A program made the position numbers and the translations under genes. Positions 18,101 to 29,719 of a DNA stretch of 64,000 nucleotides are shown here, piece by piece (the first letter of the stretch is position 1; every line of letters begins with the position of its first letter). This stretch comes from Akkermansiaceae bacterium (GTDB lineage Bacteria > Verrucomicrobiota > Verrucomicrobiia > Verrucomicrobiales > Akkermansiaceae), in contig SUVN01000006.1 in the NCBI GenBank assembly GCA_015061985.1, positions 39,886-103,885 on the forward strand. Direction: 5' to 3'. The notes under the pieces were generated by a model that saw only the letters and a program-made list of their open reading frames with translations, was not told the origin of the DNA and searched no databases.

Positions 18101-20038
18101 TGTGTGAATGTGGAGGTGGCCTATCATGGTGTCATGAAGCAGGAGGAATACGAGCCCTTCAATGGCATCTGCTTGACCGATACTTTCCGTATGGATGGCA
18201 ACAGTGCCAACGATAAGGACTTGTTCGCAGCCTTTGAGGAAAACGGTGAGCGTGTGAAGAACCTTTGCAAGCAGGACATCCGTGTGATTATCGGTAATCC
18301 TCCGTATTCTGTGGGTCAGAAGTCTGCTAACGATAACAATCAGAATGAAGCCTACCCATACTTGGATGAGCGTATCGCCAAGACTTATGCAGTTGGATGT
18401 AAGGCTTCTACTTCAATCAAATTATACGACTCCTACATACGCGCATTCCGATGGGCATCTGACCGCATTACTGATAATGGTATTCTCGCCTTCGTTACCA
18501 ATGGCTCATACATTGACAATGCTACTATGAGTGGCTTCCGTAAATCGCTCATGGGTGAGTATGATTCTATCTACTGTTTCAATCTTCGTGGTGCTATCCG
18601 TGGAAAAACTCGTAATGACTCCAAGAAAGAGGGGCAGAATGTCTTTGACATCATGACAGGGGTAGCAATCATCATCCTCGTCAAGAAGAAGAACCGACCC
18701 GCAGGCCAGCAGGCTACGCTTCATTATCACGACATCGGTGATTATCTCTCTCGTGAGCAGAAACTAGACATCATTACGGGTTTTGGCAACTACTCTGCTA
18801 TCCCTTGGCAGATACTCACCCCTGATGAGCACGGAGACTGGCTCAATCATCGCACCTCTGGTTACGAGAAGTTCCTGCCCATCGGGGATAAGGAAACAAA
18901 GGGGAAGAAAGATGTCAAGGCTCTCTTTGACATCTTCTCACTTGGGGTTGGGACAAACCGAGACGCTTGGGTGTATAATTATTCACAGAATGCTTTGTAT
19001 TCACATCTTCCTGTGTTCATCAACGCATACAACGATGGGTTACGACAAGGTATCAAACCTGATGACCCAACCAAAATCAAATGGTCAAGCAAACTCGTTT
19101 CATTTTTTGACAGAGGCGTTTCCATTGCGTATCAGGAATCAAAATATCGCAATTCCCTTTATCGTCCATTTTGCAAACAGGTGTTGTATTTTGACAATGC
19201 ATTGAACCATAGGCAAGGACAGATGCCTAAACTCTTCCCCACAGCACAGCATAAGAATGTAGCCATCTGCATTCCTAGCGTAGGTGCTCGTCAAGGTTTT
19301 ACCTCATTCATTGTAGATACTCTGCCTGACCTTCATGTGTATTCAGATGGTGCTCAATGCTTCCCTCTCTACTGGTATGAGGAACGCAATGCCGATGCAC
19401 CGATGCTTGACCTTGGTTTGGAAGCCAATGATGGGGACTACAAGCGTCACGATGGCATCTCTAACTTCGGTCTGAAACAGTTCCGCACAGCCTACGGAGA
19501 CCCCAAGATTGGTAAGGAGGACATCTTCTATTATGTGTATGGCCTGTTGCACAGCACAGAATACCGCACACGCTTTGAGAACGACTTGAAGAAGGAACTT
19601 CCCCGCATCCCCTTTGCAAAGGATTTCCGGGCATTCTCCAAGGCAGGCCGTAAGTTAGCGGAACTCCATCTGAACTACGAGACAATTGAGCCGTGGCCGG
19701 TCAAGGAGGAAAGTCATGGTAACTTCCGAGTGACCAAGATGCGTTTCCCCAAGAAAGACATCCGTCACACCATCATCTACAATGATTCCTGTACGCTCTC
19801 GGAAATCCCGGAAGAAGCCTACGAATACATTGTCAATGGCAAGTCCGCAATTGAGTGGCTGATGGAACGCTACGCCGTCACCATAGATAAGGACAGTGGC
19901 ATCGTGAATGACCCAAATGATTGGTGTGATGAACAGGGAGACCCTCGCTACATTATAGACCTCGTGAAGCGAGTTATCCGAGTCAGCATTGAAACGATGG
20001 AGATAGTAAAATCCCTGCCCCAGCTGGAGGAGAGGTGA
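15152..20038 (+). CDS. Type ISP restriction-modification enzyme (single polypeptide, LlaGI-like)
   Basis: A 1628-residue fusion that should recognise, methylate and cleave DNA in one protein. Domains in order: an Mrr-like nuclease (GID66...AIQCK83); a superfamily 2 translocase (Walker A ACGTGKT at 201-207, DEAH at 328-331, helicase motif QSVGRVMRR further on); a helical coupler (~750-900); a gamma-class N6-adenine methyltransferase (DPFTGTGTF near 938, NPPY near 1049); and a C-terminal target-recognition region. Length and order match the LlaGI/LlaBIII class. The GTG start has a close AGAGG and keeps the family N-terminus LRTILDDIRSA. All catalytic motifs look intact. Confidence 0.93.
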   Translation: MKSSLRTILDDIRSATLDLSEADKGHRFEVLMKRYLQTDPIYKARFSDVRLWNEWTYAKGHDVGIDLVAKEADSDRYVAIQCKFYEPTHLMNAHDVDTFFMALNSTIKTEHSDKDSFVSGIIIATTDHWNLVLQDAMFKQHIPCQRIGLSDLEEAAVDWAAISKGNAGELPKYEALPHQREAIDAVKEGFKSANRGKLIMACGTGKTFTALRLTEEYTYGKGCVLFLAPSIALVAQSLREWMSQTTCKIHPIAVCSDGEASSIDDLNDLSARDLPARATTDPTTIAQLYAKFKDSHLTVIFSTYQSIEKLHTAQKVGALPEFDLCICDEAHRTTGVSLYDEKKGKHNESHFTEIHKQDYLACRRRIYMTATPKIYAESARQKAKDANALLASMDDRSYFGDEFFRLPFSRAVRKGLLTDYKVLILCVDEDYVKEVLDEHLQQDETGAIELDEAVRLVGCYNGLRKKVKLPKKPDATNEDAAYDPSLPDLLAHDEDFLISDPAPMNRAVAFANKIAVSKHYTEMWKDVVEAIRKHDEEDTTFIDSEMQHVDGNMDMGERAALLSWLKGNAGTNANHGVPECRILSNARCLSEGVDVPSLDAVMFLAPRKSQVDVVQSVGRVMRRAAGKKFGYIILPIGISPRDKPEEVLDKDEKYKVVWDVLQALRSHDDRFNAEINSIELNKGRGKRFVVGGVTGKKKGQKRTGKDKGDEKEDKPDDTFIQPDLDLEFEKELSSWTDGILVRTVQKCGDRRYWEDWAKNIAKIAERQIKAISDLLDKGIGLEEFQLFLSGLRENTNPAITEADAIEMLAQQFISRPVFNALFEKYQFAENNPVSKTMNDMLDIVHDNTDADDLRELRRFYDSVKDRAQSIDNAAGRQQVVVELYDKFFKQAFPKMSEKLGIVYTPIPVVDFIVHSVHEVLKKEFGVKDGIGAQGVKILDPFTGTGTFIVRAIQSGLIKRSQLPYKYRNELFACEIVLLAYYIACVNVEVAYHGVMKQEEYEPFNGICLTDTFRMDGNSANDKDLFAAFEENGERVKNLCKQDIRVIIGNPPYSVGQKSANDNNQNEAYPYLDERIAKTYAVGCKASTSIKLYDSYIRAFRWASDRITDNGILAFVTNGSYIDNATMSGFRKSLMGEYDSIYCFNLRGAIRGKTRNDSKKEGQNVFDIMTGVAIIILVKKKNRPAGQQATLHYHDIGDYLSREQKLDIITGFGNYSAIPWQILTPDEHGDWLNHRTSGYEKFLPIGDKETKGKKDVKALFDIFSLGVGTNRDAWVYNYSQNALYSHLPVFINAYNDGLRQGIKPDDPTKIKWSSKLVSFFDRGVSIAYQESKYRNSLYRPFCKQVLYFDNALNHRQGQMPKLFPTAQHKNVAICIPSVGARQGFTSFIVDTLPDLHVYSDGAQCFPLYWYEERNADAPMLDLGLEANDGDYKRHDGISNFGLKQFRTAYGDPKIGKEDIFYYVYGLLHSTEYRTRFENDLKKELPRIPFAKDFRAFSKAGRKLAELHLNYETIEPWPVKEESHGNFRVTKMRFPKKDIRHTIIYNDSCTLSEIPEEAYEYIVNGKSAIEWLMERYAVTIDKDSGIVNDPNDWCDEQGDPRYIIDLVKRVIRVSIETMEIVKSLPQLEER

Positions 20039-20065
20039 CATAAATAGAGAGAATTTTAATTCCCT

Positions 20066-21865
20066 TTAAATGACTCTTTCGAAAGCTTCGCGATCTTTCA
20101 TAAATCGACAAATGGGGAATGTTAAAAAATTTTCCATGTCGTTCTTCTCCAATTTCTGAAAATTCCTAAGCGCACTTTGTTCCATGTCAAGCAACAAATA
20201 TGCACCCACCTTTCCTATCAGAGGCACAGATGCATCTTCTATCACTTTTGTAATGTCATCAATCTCGCTAGGCTGCAAATGACGCATTCGCTTGACGACT
20301 TGAAAATTGTTTAACAAAGAAATAAAATGTGTGCTTCTGGTATCATTTTTCAATAGCCAATGAGAAAGATTTTGAGCAGCTTTTATAATATCTTCTCTAT
20401 AAACATCTGATGAATCAAAAGCTAGAAGCAACTTAAGCAAAAAAATCGTAAGTGCAGGAAAATCCTTCGTTTCGTCGGAATTATTAGTTAAACGGTCAAC
20501 TACTCTTAAAAAATTAACATTTTGAGCATTTTTGATAAATTCTACAGGCATACCCGGATAAGGTGAAACGTGATTTACAACGCCAGCATCATCTTTTATT
20601 GAAACTTTACCAACGAAATCATTAAAATTTTTCAATCGATAAAGCTGTGTTTCGAAATCTTTCTGAGCAAAAACAGCCAATTTTAATGAACCGATTTCAA
20701 GCACGTTACCCATTACATCCGGTCCACTAAGCGGAAATGATTCATCTTGTAGCACACGGCTAACCAGACAATGTAAGTTTCTATCATCTTCTTCGGTCAA
20801 AGATGAAAGATTTAAATCATCATTATAATCAAGCATGTTTAATGCTGTTCTCAAATCTTCCAACTCATGAAGCATTAAAGCTTGCTCTTGTAACATTTTT
20901 TCATCGTCTTTAAAAATTGTCTTTTGAAAAGATATTTCTAAGTCACCTATCTCTAATTTTTTATGTTGTATAATAGCAGACAAAAACTTCAATCCACTAA
21001 TTCTATCATTAAGACTTCCTTTTATAAGCTGTCTTACATTTAATTGTTTTGTCTTTCTATTTTGTTTCAAAATAAAACATTTCCCAATAATTACAGTTTC
21101 TTCCTCTTTTGTTAGCAAATGTACTACAGATGAGTAAAAAATCTTATCACCTATAACAACATCTACATTCAGTCGCTTTCTAATCTGCTGCAAGGTAGAA
21201 CGAAATATTGGTACTTTCACACCATATGACAAATCTGCATATACATAAACGGGATTAGAAAATAAATAATCACATGGCGTTAAGTATTTATCTTTCTGCG
21301 ATGTTACAAAACCAATAGAAGCATTTAATGAATAGTTGGTTTTTTCAAGAATTTCTTGTATTTCATCACTCGAAAGATGCTTTGACGTACTCTGTTTTTT
21401 TAAATCTTCTGCAAAGTTTAAAATCAAATCATCTATATCTTCGCTTAGCTCAGGAAATGGGAACAAATCTATATTTCTAGTTATTGAACCTTTTCCTTTA
21501 GCTCCAAGTAGTAGTCGCAACTCATAAGGTAAAAGAGCGGCATAATATACCTTTTTACTTTTTCCCCTTATCAAAACAACGAAAAATATAACACCACCTC
21601 TTTGCGCATAATTATTCAAATCGCTAAGTCTAACGGAGAAATGCCATTTTTTAGGAAACGCTTCCTTTTTAAAAGTTTTTCCTTTTATCTGAACAGGTAT
21701 ATCCATAACGTAGTCCTTACTACTACGTTCTTCTGCTTTCCGATATACTTCAATTACACCATCAAAAGAAACCGTTTTATCATTGGTCGAAAAACGAGAT
21801 TCTAAGTAAGCACAATCTTCAATTAAACGTGCTACCGCATTAACAGCCTTTGCCTCAATACTCAT
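20066..21865 (-). CDS. Putative defence protein with DUF4365/PD-(D/E)XK-like N-terminus
   Basis: A 599-residue protein, markedly more AT-rich than the core genes. The first ~150 residues resemble DUF4365, a PD-(D/E)XK nuclease-fold family: SFDGVIEV (D35, E39), then VQIKGK (Q59, K61), then LSDLNNYAQRGG. The remaining ~450 residues are helical and unrecognised, without membrane segments. The gene is convergent with the Type ISP gene (27 bases between stops) and sits upstream of the AbiE pair. Nuclease activity and a role in defence are inferred from motif and context; no named system is claimed. Confidence 0.65.
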   Translation of the reverse strand: MSIEAKAVNAVARLIEDCAYLESRFSTNDKTVSFDGVIEVYRKAEERSSKDYVMDIPVQIKGKTFKKEAFPKKWHFSVRLSDLNNYAQRGGVIFFVVLIRGKSKKVYYAALLPYELRLLLGAKGKGSITRNIDLFPFPELSEDIDDLILNFAEDLKKQSTSKHLSSDEIQEILEKTNYSLNASIGFVTSQKDKYLTPCDYLFSNPVYVYADLSYGVKVPIFRSTLQQIRKRLNVDVVIGDKIFYSSVVHLLTKEEETVIIGKCFILKQNRKTKQLNVRQLIKGSLNDRISGLKFLSAIIQHKKLEIGDLEISFQKTIFKDDEKMLQEQALMLHELEDLRTALNMLDYNDDLNLSSLTEEDDRNLHCLVSRVLQDESFPLSGPDVMGNVLEIGSLKLAVFAQKDFETQLYRLKNFNDFVGKVSIKDDAGVVNHVSPYPGMPVEFIKNAQNVNFLRVVDRLTNNSDETKDFPALTIFLLKLLLAFDSSDVYREDIIKAAQNLSHWLLKNDTRSTHFISLLNNFQVVKRMRHLQPSEIDDITKVIEDASVPLIGKVGAYLLLDMEQSALRNFQKLEKNDMENFLTFPICRFMKDREAFERVI

Positions 21866-21915
21866 AATTCATTTATTAAAAAATAGAATATAGCGTACTT
21901 CATAAATGATATTTA

Positions 21916-22905
21916 TTACTTATTAATTTCTTCTTGTAATTTAATAAGCTCTGCCAGAATTGTTTCAAAACCTGGATATTCCCCATAAATCATATTTTTC
22001 ATTTCCTGATAGTCCTTCTTGAGATCCGCGAGAAAATGAGGGGGAGGGAGAAGGCGAAAAGTTCCAGGTTTTGCGTCAGGATAAGCACACCATGCGCTGC
22101 CAGAATAAAAGCGTTGCTTGAACTCAACCACTTTTTGCAGCAAGAAAGGATTTTCCAGAGCGCGCGTCTTTATTTGTTTATTGCGTGCCAGCATCACCAT
22201 ATCATAATAATGTCGTGCGTAGCGTTTACGGAAATGCTTACTTTCCGGACGCCCGGCTTCTGCATGCAGAATGGTCGCCTTTTCCCAGAATGTTCTCTCA
22301 GCGGTTGTCACCTGTATCCTTGCTTCCCTATGGAGAAACACATAAGGATATTGCTCTGCGGCATAAGGTGTAATAATAGCGGTTTGATGCGGTTCCCATG
22401 CGGCCAAAGCCCCTATTTCCAGCTTAATTTCGGGACGCAAATATGAATCGACAGGAAAAGCCTGCGGATAATGTATCAAAATGTTAACATCCCCATTATC
22501 CTCATGACTGAGAGCTGTTTCACATATTCCCTTACAAAATTCTGAGATGGTAGGATATATTTCTTCTTCTATACAGGTGTTACTCCAGGCAAGCAGTTGT
22601 TCGTTTAAGACCTTTGTTTTGTTCTTTGATCGCTTTTCCATCGGCTCACCCACGGGATTGCCCTCCCAATTCAGAATGAGGTCTATATCCTCCGAGAAAC
22701 GTTCAATCACACCATACACTTTCGACAAACTGGTTCCACCCTTGAAAATTAGCTTATTTTTCAAGGAAGACTCAAATAGTTGTTTAAGCGTCCAGCATAC
22801 CCAGAAATCCTTTTCGACTATCTGTTCAGTCACATTCATTTTCTCCGCAGTCTGTCGAAACAATGCCATGCGGTTCTCCGCGGGTAATGTAGCTATACGA
22901 TTCAT
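21916..22905 (-). CDS. AbiEii-type nucleotidyltransferase toxin
   Basis: Toxin of an AbiE-like abortive infection / type IV toxin-antitoxin module. Family motifs are FKGGTSLSK (residues ~54-62) and SEDIDL (71-76), the nucleotidyltransferase core. LEIGALAAWEPHQ and AERTFWEKATILHAEA follow, as in DUF1814 proteins. The frame opens further upstream (22953), but the ATG at 22905 overlaps the antitoxin stop as ATGA, the usual arrangement, giving 329 residues. The target in this organism is unknown; AbiEii relatives transfer nucleotides to RNA. Confidence 0.9.
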   Translation of the reverse strand: MNRIATLPAENRMALFRQTAEKMNVTEQIVEKDFWVCWTLKQLFESSLKNKLIFKGGTSLSKVYGVIERFSEDIDLILNWEGNPVGEPMEKRSKNKTKVLNEQLLAWSNTCIEEEIYPTISEFCKGICETALSHEDNGDVNILIHYPQAFPVDSYLRPEIKLEIGALAAWEPHQTAIITPYAAEQYPYVFLHREARIQVTTAERTFWEKATILHAEAGRPESKHFRKRYARHYYDMVMLARNKQIKTRALENPFLLQKVVEFKQRFYSGSAWCAYPDAKPGTFRLLPPPHFLADLKKDYQEMKNMIYGEYPGFETILAELIKLQEEINK

Positions 22906-23519
22906 GAGTGAGAAATAGCGGTTATTATTTGGCGAAGCAGCTCCCCAATCCAAGCGGGAGCATAACGGGAATCATTCAGAATTTTCTTTGTTTCTTTCTC
23001 ACCCACGTATGCCGCTATTCCGGCATAGCTATCTAGCGTAAGATTTTCCTGCCCCAGAGATAGCAGTGCCTGAACGACAACTTCCGTGCGTCTGCTGGTG
23101 AACTTGGACATCTTGAGTGAAGCTTGCCTGAATTCGAGCGTTCTGTTCAATATGTTATAGACAGTACCCTTGGCATCCGAAAGATAAGTATAACGTCCCG
23201 GAACCTGCGTACTCAGACCCAAATAATTGAGGGCCGTCGCACCGGTTATTTGTATGTGCCACTGATTCTTGCGGGCTATAGCTTGAGCAACCTTGTCCAT
23301 ATCCGGAGCCATATATTCCCGCAGAAAGGTATCGTACTGAGGATAATCGTAGATACCTACAGTCAAAGAACGAATGATTTTTTTATTCTTCAGACTATTC
23401 AAACATCGTCCAACTGTTCCCCTATTAGCAATACGATAGAAATCACTATTGGTAATGACGCATCCTACACCCTTACGCCGAATGCTTGCATATATCTTAT
23501 CTTCTACACTTAACGACAT
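22902..23519 (-). CDS. AbiEi-type antitoxin (DUF6088-like)
   Basis: A 205-residue protein with an N-terminal winged-helix-like region (SVEDKIYASIRRKGVGCVIT...DFYRIANRGTV split into a typical short-helix pattern). It is followed by the antitoxin core ITGATALNYLGLSTQVPGRYTYLS seen in AbiEi/DUF6088 proteins in shorter segments. It precedes and overlaps the toxin gene by four bases. Such antitoxins repress their own operon through inverted repeats; a perfect dyad lies 20 bases upstream at 23539-23563. Confidence 0.85.
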   Translation of the reverse strand: MSLSVEDKIYASIRRKGVGCVITNSDFYRIANRGTVGRCLNSLKNKKIIRSLTVGIYDYPQYDTFLREYMAPDMDKVAQAIARKNQWHIQITGATALNYLGLSTQVPGRYTYLSDAKGTVYNILNRTLEFRQASLKMSKFTSRRTEVVVQALLSLGQENLTLDSYAGIAAYVGEKETKKILNDSRYAPAWIGELLRQIITAISHS

Positions 23520-23538
23520 TTTATAATTTCCATCTTTT

Positions 23539-23563
23539 GAAGAAGATTACCGCAATCTTCTTC
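23539..23563. promoter_or_regulatory. Perfect dyad upstream of the AbiE operon, candidate operator
   Basis: GAAGAAGATT (23539-23548) and AATCTTCTTC (23554-23563) are perfect inverted arms around five bases. It lies 20 bases before the antitoxin ATG. On the minus strand no T run follows, which argues against a terminator for hipA. Confidence 0.5.
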
Positions 23564-23631
23564 ATTTTTCAAGCAAATTCTGAATTAAATTCTCATTCTT
23601 ACACGCCTGCCAGGCACGACTGACACTACGC

Positions 23632-24900
23632 TCAAAGAACAGAACGATACCCGGCAGCGTGTTCAAAAGCATCAGCCATATCATTTTGACGAGCTTCAGA
23701 AATGCCAAAGCTCGCCGCAATGCACCGCCAGTTGGATACCGCACGCGCAATCGGTGTCAGAAGCTCACGAACTTCGCTCGGGCGTATATAGAACAAACCG
23801 GCATGTTCACTCAGTAATTCAAGAGAAGCGGTGTTATCACCCTCTACAATATCCATGGACAGAGTGTGGCCTTTCACATATTCCGGAGTGGGATTCACAT
23901 CAAAAACCGGCGCTAACCGCCAGCCTTTGCGTTCCATTCGCAAAAATCCGTGATTACGCGGGTGGTCATCCACATTGGTGACCATGATACTCAAGGCAAT
24001 GCGTCCCCATAGCTCACGCAAATCCTTCCTGGGCGTAGCAGAATACCGACTTATACACCCCGCCAATTCTTCATAGGAACGCACTTCCCCATCTCTCGCC
24101 TGCATCAGCGTCATAGCGGATATATAGGGCAGCCGTGTACCGTTTGGTGAACGATCAAAGCGGCGACTCAGGAATACGCTTTTACCGGGGGCAGGACGTT
24201 TTAAGCTGAATTTCGGTACACTCAAGCCCGCTTTGTCCGCGATGCTTAACGCCACAGCTTCCCACGCCACCACGTCGTATTCCTGTTGCGCATTGCTGAA
24301 CTTAGCCATGTAGAGGGTTCCCTGTTCATCTTTAACGCAGGCCTTGGGCCACGCCCCACCCAGCGAGGAACCGGGATTCAACAGCATACGTAATTCATCC
24401 GGTGTAGCGGTATCACGGCACAGGTGTTCTGCGGCATGATGCAGCGGTAGCAAATCAATAATCGGTGGTATACTTGCGCCCTCTTCCGTGTGCAAAAAGG
24501 TCGCACCGCCATCAATGGAATAACGCAGCGCCCCCATGCGAGCCGTATCATTCACTCCCAGCAAATAATGCTGCTCACCCAAAGCACCGCTCACAGGCGG
24601 GTATCCGGGCAAACCCTTGCGGTGAGCCTGCTGGATGAGACGGCGTCCCCATCTGTCCGGAGCACCATCACTCATGCTGCCAAACAGCTCCTGCCCGGGT
24701 GCGGTATGGTATTTGCCGATCCCCAGAGGAAGTGCCGGCTCCAGCTCATAGCTGTGCGGGTGGGTCAGCCATTCACGGCTATACTCAAAACTGGCAGAGC
24801 CCCGGCGGCGGCGGTGAATCCACAATGTCCCTACCCGGATGCTCGCTGCCCCCGGATTCAATATATCCGTATACACCCCTATTTCCTTATCAGTGGTCAT
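23632..24900 (-). CDS. HipA-like serine/threonine kinase toxin
   Basis: Toxin kinase of a type II module; the E. coli family member phosphorylates GltX. The 422-residue product contains the N-terminal HipA fold (GVYTDILNPGAAS...), the phosphate-binding region GGAWPKA, and VFLSRRFDRSPNG. The catalytic VTNVDDHPRNHGFL lies near residues 305-318, followed by the metal-binding DVNPTPE. The frame opens 27 codons upstream; ATG 24900 is chosen because it overlaps the hipB stop by 11 bases and starts the family domain. The kinase motifs look intact. The E. coli-type substrate should not be assumed. Confidence 0.9.
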   Translation of the reverse strand: MTTDKEIGVYTDILNPGAASIRVGTLWIHRRRRGSASFEYSREWLTHPHSYELEPALPLGIGKYHTAPGQELFGSMSDGAPDRWGRRLIQQAHRKGLPGYPPVSGALGEQHYLLGVNDTARMGALRYSIDGGATFLHTEEGASIPPIIDLLPLHHAAEHLCRDTATPDELRMLLNPGSSLGGAWPKACVKDEQGTLYMAKFSNAQQEYDVVAWEAVALSIADKAGLSVPKFSLKRPAPGKSVFLSRRFDRSPNGTRLPYISAMTLMQARDGEVRSYEELAGCISRYSATPRKDLRELWGRIALSIMVTNVDDHPRNHGFLRMERKGWRLAPVFDVNPTPEYVKGHTLSMDIVEGDNTASLELLSEHAGLFYIRPSEVRELLTPIARAVSNWRCIAASFGISEARQNDMADAFEHAAGYRSVL

Positions 24901-25210
24901 AGTGCTTGTTGACGATATTTTTCGGCATTTGTTCGGCTTCCAGCCCCAGACCGACGGCATCATGACGAGCGTCAAAAGCATCCTTCAATTGGTCTATGAG
25001 CCCCAACGCAAATATAACCGCCGTGTAGCTGCTAATCGATACGCCACTATCCCCTTTCTCGATACGGTACAGCGTCGCGCGCGATATACGTGCTCGCTCA
25101 GCCAGTGTTGTCGTGCTTATTCGCCGACGCCGCCTAGCATCCCGCAAATCATTCCCCACCTTCTTCAGGGCTCTTTCTGCTTGCGGATAAAGTGACCATC
25201 TCTCGTTCAT
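24890..25210 (-). CDS. HipB-like XRE-family antitoxin/repressor
   Basis: A 106-residue helix-turn-helix protein. The Cro/C1-type HTH runs from LRDARRRRRISTTTLAERAR to ISRATLYRIEKGDSGVS, with a longer C-terminal tail than E. coli HipB. The first possible codon is a TTG three codons upstream, but ATG 25210 lies eight bases after a good -10 and is preferred. It overlaps hipA, so antitoxin precedes toxin in one operon. Autoregulation is suggested by the dyad at 25223-25271 across its promoter. Confidence 0.88.
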   Translation of the reverse strand: MNERWSLYPQAERALKKVGNDLRDARRRRRISTTTLAERARISRATLYRIEKGDSGVSISSYTAVIFALGLIDQLKDAFDARHDAVGLGLEAEQMPKNIVNKHYDH

Positions 25211-25218
25211 GATGCACA

Positions 25219-25247
25219 ATTATGTCTCATATCTGCCAAAAAAGCAA
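25219..25247 (-). promoter_or_regulatory. Predicted promoter of hipBA
   Basis: On the minus strand TTGCTT (plus 25242-25247), a 17-base spacer and CATAAT (plus 25219-25224), eight bases before the hipB ATG. Confidence 0.55.
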
Positions 25248-25271
25248 GAGATTTTATGCAGATATGAGACA
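25223..25271. promoter_or_regulatory. 14-bp perfect inverted repeat over the hipBA promoter, candidate HipB operator
   Basis: TGTCTCATATCTGC (25223-25236) and GCAGATATGAGACA (25258-25271) are exact inverted copies, 21 bases apart. The left arm overlaps the -10 and spacer and the right arm lies just upstream of the -35, the expected layout for autorepression by a dimeric XRE repressor. Confidence 0.65.
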
Positions 25272-25373
25272 AAACTCTTTCTCAACATCCCTTATCCAAG
25301 GGTATTTCTGCCGCCTCACTTAACCCCGTCTCTGAAAAGCTTCTTCAGATGGCAGTGATTCGGTCACTGCGTC

Positions 25374-25412
25374 AAAAAAAAACACCCCGGAGCCCGTTTA
25401 GAGCCCCGGGGT
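25374..25412 (-). terminator. Rho-independent terminator of groEL
   Basis: Arms ACCCCGG (25384-25390) and CCGGGGT (25406-25412) form the stem. The A run at 25374-25382 is a T run on the minus strand. Confidence 0.8.
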
Positions 25413-25455
25413 TATTGTTACAGGGTAGTCAGGCAGTGTGACTTTGGGGGATGGC

Positions 25456-27123
<1,668 letters not shown>

Positions 27124-27143
27124 TTAGAATGAAAAGTCAGATT

Positions 27144-27428
27144 TTAGTCGATAACGGCGAGGATGTCGCTCTCGCTGAGGATGGTGTAGGTGGTGCCGTT
27201 GTAGGTGACCTCCGTGCCGCCGTATTTGGCAATGAGGACCTTATCGTTCACCGCCACGTTGAAGGGGATGAGGTTGCCGTCCTTATCGCGGCCGCCGGTA
27301 CCGATGGCGCGAACGATGGCTTCCTGGGGTTTCTCCTTGGCGGTATCGGGCAGGAAGAGACCACCCGCTGTTTTGGTTTCGGCTTCTACACGCTCTACGA
27401 GCACTCGCTGTCCTAATGGTTTAATCAT
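27144..27428 (-). CDS. groES: Co-chaperonin GroES (Hsp10)
   Basis: The 94-residue lid of the GroEL chamber. It has the family start [16 protein letters not shown], the mobile loop around [11 protein letters not shown] and the closing block [12 protein letters not shown]. It lies between dnaK and groEL, all on the minus strand, so chaperone genes are clustered here. Its own promoter is not obvious in the 90 bases after dnaK. Confidence 0.97.
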   Translation of the reverse strand: MIKPLGQRVLVERVEAETKTAGGLFLPDTAKEKPQEAIVRAIGTGGRDKDGNLIPFNVAVNDKVLIAKYGGTEVTYNGTTYTILSESDILAVID

Positions 27429-27476
27429 GGTATGTATGTTTTGGTTATTTGTTGAAATTCTTTTTTGATGAGGTTT

Positions 27477-27506
27477 ACCCCGGGCGGGTGTCTGCGCGCC
27501 CGGGGT
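27477..27506 (-). other. Strong GC hairpin between dnaK and groES
   Basis: ACCCCGGGCG (27477-27486) and CGCCCGGGGT (27497-27506) are perfect arms. On the minus strand no T run follows, so it is more likely an mRNA-stabilising or attenuating hairpin than a true terminator. Confidence 0.5.
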
Positions 27507-27518
27507 GAAAGAGGTGCT

Positions 27519-29510
<1,992 letters not shown>

Positions 29511-29662
29511 TTACCCTTTTATGTTGCAAATGGCATGCCAACTTTGGTGCGCATTGCGATTATTTGTACAAAAGTTATAAAAAAGACTCATTTTTCAAGC
29601 TTTTGGAGCGCGTCTTACGCTACTTCATCCACCTTTCTAACCACAGGCGGGAACGCCCAAGC

Positions 29663-29719
29663 GCGACAATTTGTCCCACAGCAGTGCGACAAATTGCAAC
29701 ATGCGGCATTTTGTCGCAT
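29663..29719. promoter_or_regulatory. Three copies of a TGCGACAAAWTG-like motif, candidate operators
   Basis: GCGACAATTTGTC (29663-29675), TGCGACAAATTGCA (29685-29698) and, inverted, CATTTTGTCGCA (29708-29719). Spacing is close to two helical turns. They sit 220-280 bases upstream of the dnaK start. The regulator is unknown. Confidence 0.4.

Noticed and set aside
27429..27518. CIRCE/HrcA element before groES
   Set aside because: No TTAGCACTC/GAGTGCTAA-type inverted repeat is present here or before dnaK.
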